Origin: GWA2-66-18 sp964537395
Lineage (GTDB): Bacteria; Elusimicrobiota; Elusimicrobia; UBA1565; UBA9628
Direction of reading: 5' to 3'
DNA: 64,000 nt
NCBI GenBank assembly: GCA_964537395.1
Contig: CAZIBN010000004.1
Coordinates: 1-64,000 of the forward strand
This document shows, one piece after another, positions 62,318-64,000 of this stretch. The first letter of the stretch is position 1, and the number at the start of each line of letters is the position of its first letter. The notes below the pieces were generated by a model. It made no database searches. It was not told the origin of the DNA and saw only the letters and a program-made list of their open reading frames with translations. The position numbers and the translations under genes are program-made.

Positions 62318-63640
62318 GTGAAGCGGCTCGTATTCGTCGCCAGCCATGTCGGCTATCCTATGGACCGCACTCCCCTGGGCGGCGGCGCCATGGTGGGTCT
62401 GCAGCTCGTGCGCCACTGGCAGACCGACGCGTCCTGGTCCCTGACGGTGCTCGGCTCCGGGCCCGAGGCGCCCAGCGGCGGCTGCGACTACCACCGCCTG
62501 GCCGAGCGCCCCGAGGGGCTCGTGGACCTGGGCGAGCTCGACTACGCGCGCTTCTGCCGTGACTTTGAGGCGGAAACCACGGAGTGGATCCTCGAGCGTG
62601 CGCGCGAGTACCCGCCGAAGGACACCGTGATCGTCGTCAACGACGTGTCCGAGGGGCCGACGCTCAAGAAGCTGGCCGCGGCGGGTTATCCAATCTTGTC
62701 GATCTGGCATGTCGACGTCGTGGACTATTTCAACAAGCTCTATCTGCGCCGCATCGTGGCTCCGGAGAAGCTCACGAAGCTGCATGAGCGCATGCGCTCG
62801 TTCGGCTTCGACTGGATCCTGCCCGATGTCCTCAATCTTGTCTTCGAGAAGCAGCGGGAGACCGTCTTCCATTCGAAGCGGATGATCGTGCCCTCGCGCG
62901 CGATGGCGGACACCTTGATGCGTTGCTACGGCGATCTCATCGGCTATGAGGAGCTTTCCCGGCGGATCACGGTCGTGCCTTGGGGCGTGTGGTCGGACCC
63001 GGCGGGGGCGGCCGACGAGAACCGGGCGGCCGAGCTTCGCGAGTACCACGAGATAGGGCCCGATTCGATGGTCCTGATGACGCTGTCGCGGATCTCTCCG
63101 GAGAAGGGCGTGCATCTGCTCCTGGAGGCGCTGCGGCTTCTGGAGATGAACGGCCGGATCGCCGGCAAGGATATCCACATGTTCATCTGCGGGGAGCCGG
63201 CGTTCATGATGGGGCAGGCCTACGGACGAAAGGTCCGCGCCGCGGCGGCGAAGCTCAAGCAGGTCAAGGTCATCTTCCCCGGTTATCTCGATGCCGCCGC
63301 CAAACGCGCGTACTTCCAACTGGGAAACTTGTTCGTATCCCCGTCGATCCATGAAAGCTATGGATTGAATGTCGTCGAGGCCATGCACGCGGGCCTGCCG
63401 GTGCTCGCGAGCGATCACTACGGTGTGCGCGATACCGTGCCGTCCGACGCGGGGCGGCTCGTCCATTATCCGACGCCGAAGAAGGCCCCGCCTCTGCTGG
63501 CCGCCGCACTTCTGGACATGATGGGTGACCCCGGCAAGCTCAAGAGGATGGGGGAGGCCGCGCGTGTCGCCGCGTCGGCGATGCCGTTCTCCTCGGCCGC
63601 CGACGCCGTGCGCCTGGCCGCGCTGGGGCTGATCCGATGA
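62318..63640 (+). CDS. GT4-family glycosyltransferase
   Basis: The 440-residue GT-B enzyme has the N-terminal RLVFVASHVGYPMDRTPLGGG, the donor-binding domain with LMTLSRISPEKGVHLLLEAL and the EX7E motif in SIHESYGLNVVEAMHAGLPVLASD. It transfers a sugar from a nucleotide donor; acceptor unknown. The start is GTG at 62318, supported by TATAAT 7 bases upstream and by the conserved N-terminal strand. It overlaps the next gene by 4 bases (ATGA). Confidence 0.9.
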   Translation: MKRLVFVASHVGYPMDRTPLGGGAMVGLQLVRHWQTDASWSLTVLGSGPEAPSGGCDYHRLAERPEGLVDLGELDYARFCRDFEAETTEWILERAREYPPKDTVIVVNDVSEGPTLKKLAAAGYPILSIWHVDVVDYFNKLYLRRIVAPEKLTKLHERMRSFGFDWILPDVLNLVFEKQRETVFHSKRMIVPSRAMADTLMRCYGDLIGYEELSRRITVVPWGVWSDPAGAADENRAAELREYHEIGPDSMVLMTLSRISPEKGVHLLLEALRLLEMNGRIAGKDIHMFICGEPAFMMGQAYGRKVRAAAAKLKQVKVIFPGYLDAAAKRAYFQLGNLFVSPSIHESYGLNVVEAMHAGLPVLASDHYGVRDTVPSDAGRLVHYPTPKKAPPLLAAALLDMMGDPGKLKRMGEAARVAASAMPFSSAADAVRLAALGLIR

Positions 63641-64000
63641 AGCCCGGCCTGCGCGTCGGCATCACCGTGGATCTTCCCGCCCGCGTCGAGAAGCACATGC
63701 GGCCGCATCTCGAGGGGCTCGTGCGCCACCCGCTGTACGCGACCTGGGCCATGGTCTACCACATGGAGACCGCGGCACGCATGCTCCTGGCTCCCTATCT
63801 CGACGACGACGAGGAAGCCGTCGGAGGCGCGGTGCTCGTCAAGCACCTGCGCCCGGCCCGCATCGGCGCGCCGCTCCATATTTTTGCCAAGCTGGTGCGC
63901 ATCCGGGGAAGCCGCGTCTTCGCGCGCACGGAGGTCCACAGCCGAGGGCGGAAGATCGGCGAGGGCTCGGTGCTTCAGGTCGTGATGCCGCGGACCCGAT
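63637..64000 (+). CDS. Hot-dog fold thioesterase, 3' end outside window
   Basis: The frame from the ATG at 63637 is open to the window end (121 codons visible). The pattern fits FlK-like acyl-CoA thioesterases: GLRVGITVDLPARVEKHM, TWAMVYHMETAARMLL, VGGAVLVKHLRPARIGAPLHI and GRKIGEGSVLQVV. Such enzymes hydrolyse acyl-CoA thioesters. It overlaps the glycosyltransferase stop by 4 bases, and with the divergent thiolase suggests a small acyl-CoA theme. Confidence 0.75.
   Translation, partial: MKPGLRVGITVDLPARVEKHMRPHLEGLVRHPLYATWAMVYHMETAARMLLAPYLDDDEEAVGGAVLVKHLRPARIGAPLHIFAKLVRIRGSRVFARTEVHSRGRKIGEGSVLQVVMPRTR

Noticed and set aside
62264..63466. N-terminal extension of the thiolase frame for about 400 codons
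   Set aside because: The thiolase motifs start at 62263 with a good ribosome binding site; the extension is antisense to a conserved glycosyltransferase.

Overview
The window looks like a high-GC chromosome segment centred on a replication origin. The organism is a bacterium with a Gram-negative-type surface: it carries a Wzx-type flippase, a WecB-type epimerase, a quinol-type nitric oxide reductase and an 850-residue GyrB with the large TOPRIM insertion. I cannot assign the phylum from sequence alone. The gene mix resembles Elusimicrobiota or another deep Gram-negative lineage, but this is only an impression; a marker-gene tree would decide it.

Layout. Positions 1-5.2 kb hold a TPR/HEAT protein (cut by the window edge), a TatD nuclease and a GNAT acetyltransferase, facing a small-protein/SDR/aldehyde dehydrogenase operon. 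Positions 5.3-9.5 kb hold a secreted HAD-like protein with degraded catalytic motifs, divergent from a deoxyhypusine-synthase-like / histone-deacetylase-like / agmatinase-like gene row. Positions 9.5-15.4 kb form a surface-polysaccharide cluster: UDP-sugar 2-epimerase, radical SAM/SPASM protein, methyltransferase, glycosyltransferase, flippase. Positions 15.4-17.4 kb hold a charged-repeat secreted protein and a glutamine-synthetase-family gamma-glutamyl ligase. Positions 17.5-22.7 kb hold parA-parB, asd and three exported unknowns. Positions 22.7-35.0 kb, all on the minus strand, hold dnaA, dnaN, dciA, gyrB, gyrA, an unknown, serS, mazG, speD and speE. Between dnaA and hpf (35.0-35.25 kb) are three perfect DnaA boxes beside an A/T-rich stretch, and gene direction flips there: the likely oriC. 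Positions 35.25-44.7 kb, all plus strand, are hpf, hprK, rapZ, a mannose-family PTS (EIIA, EIIB, EIIC, EIID, HPr, EI), lepA and lepB. Positions 44.7-53.5 kb hold galE, a double ATP-grasp ligase, an Rrf2 regulator facing norZ, an aminotransferase and small exported proteins. Positions 53.7-64 kb hold clpC, a class A beta-lactamase-fold protein, an SOS-controlled recA, a Xer recombinase, a thiolase, a GT4 glycosyltransferase and a partial hot-dog thioesterase.

How the genes work together. Three themes stand out. First, replication and segregation genes cluster around oriC. Second, polyamine-related genes recur: an agmatinase-like enzyme, a deoxyhypusine-synthase-like enzyme, an HDAC/acetylpolyamine-hydrolase-like enzyme, a strikingly eukaryote-type S-adenosylmethionine decarboxylase, spermidine synthase and a PuuA-like gamma-glutamyl ligase. 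Third, a complete PTS phosphorelay sits with its HPr kinase and RapZ in one tight operon.

Sequence organisation. Genes are packed with 1-4 base overlaps, and no gene-free stretch exceeds about 250 bases. Several promoters have their -10 box ending only 5-9 bases before the start codon with no ribosome binding site, which points to frequent leaderless transcripts. Two related 45-base palindromes lie exactly at convergent gene ends, and a 30-base-arm inverted repeat lies between gyrB and gyrA. I saw no tRNA, rRNA, CRISPR array, transposase or prophage gene.
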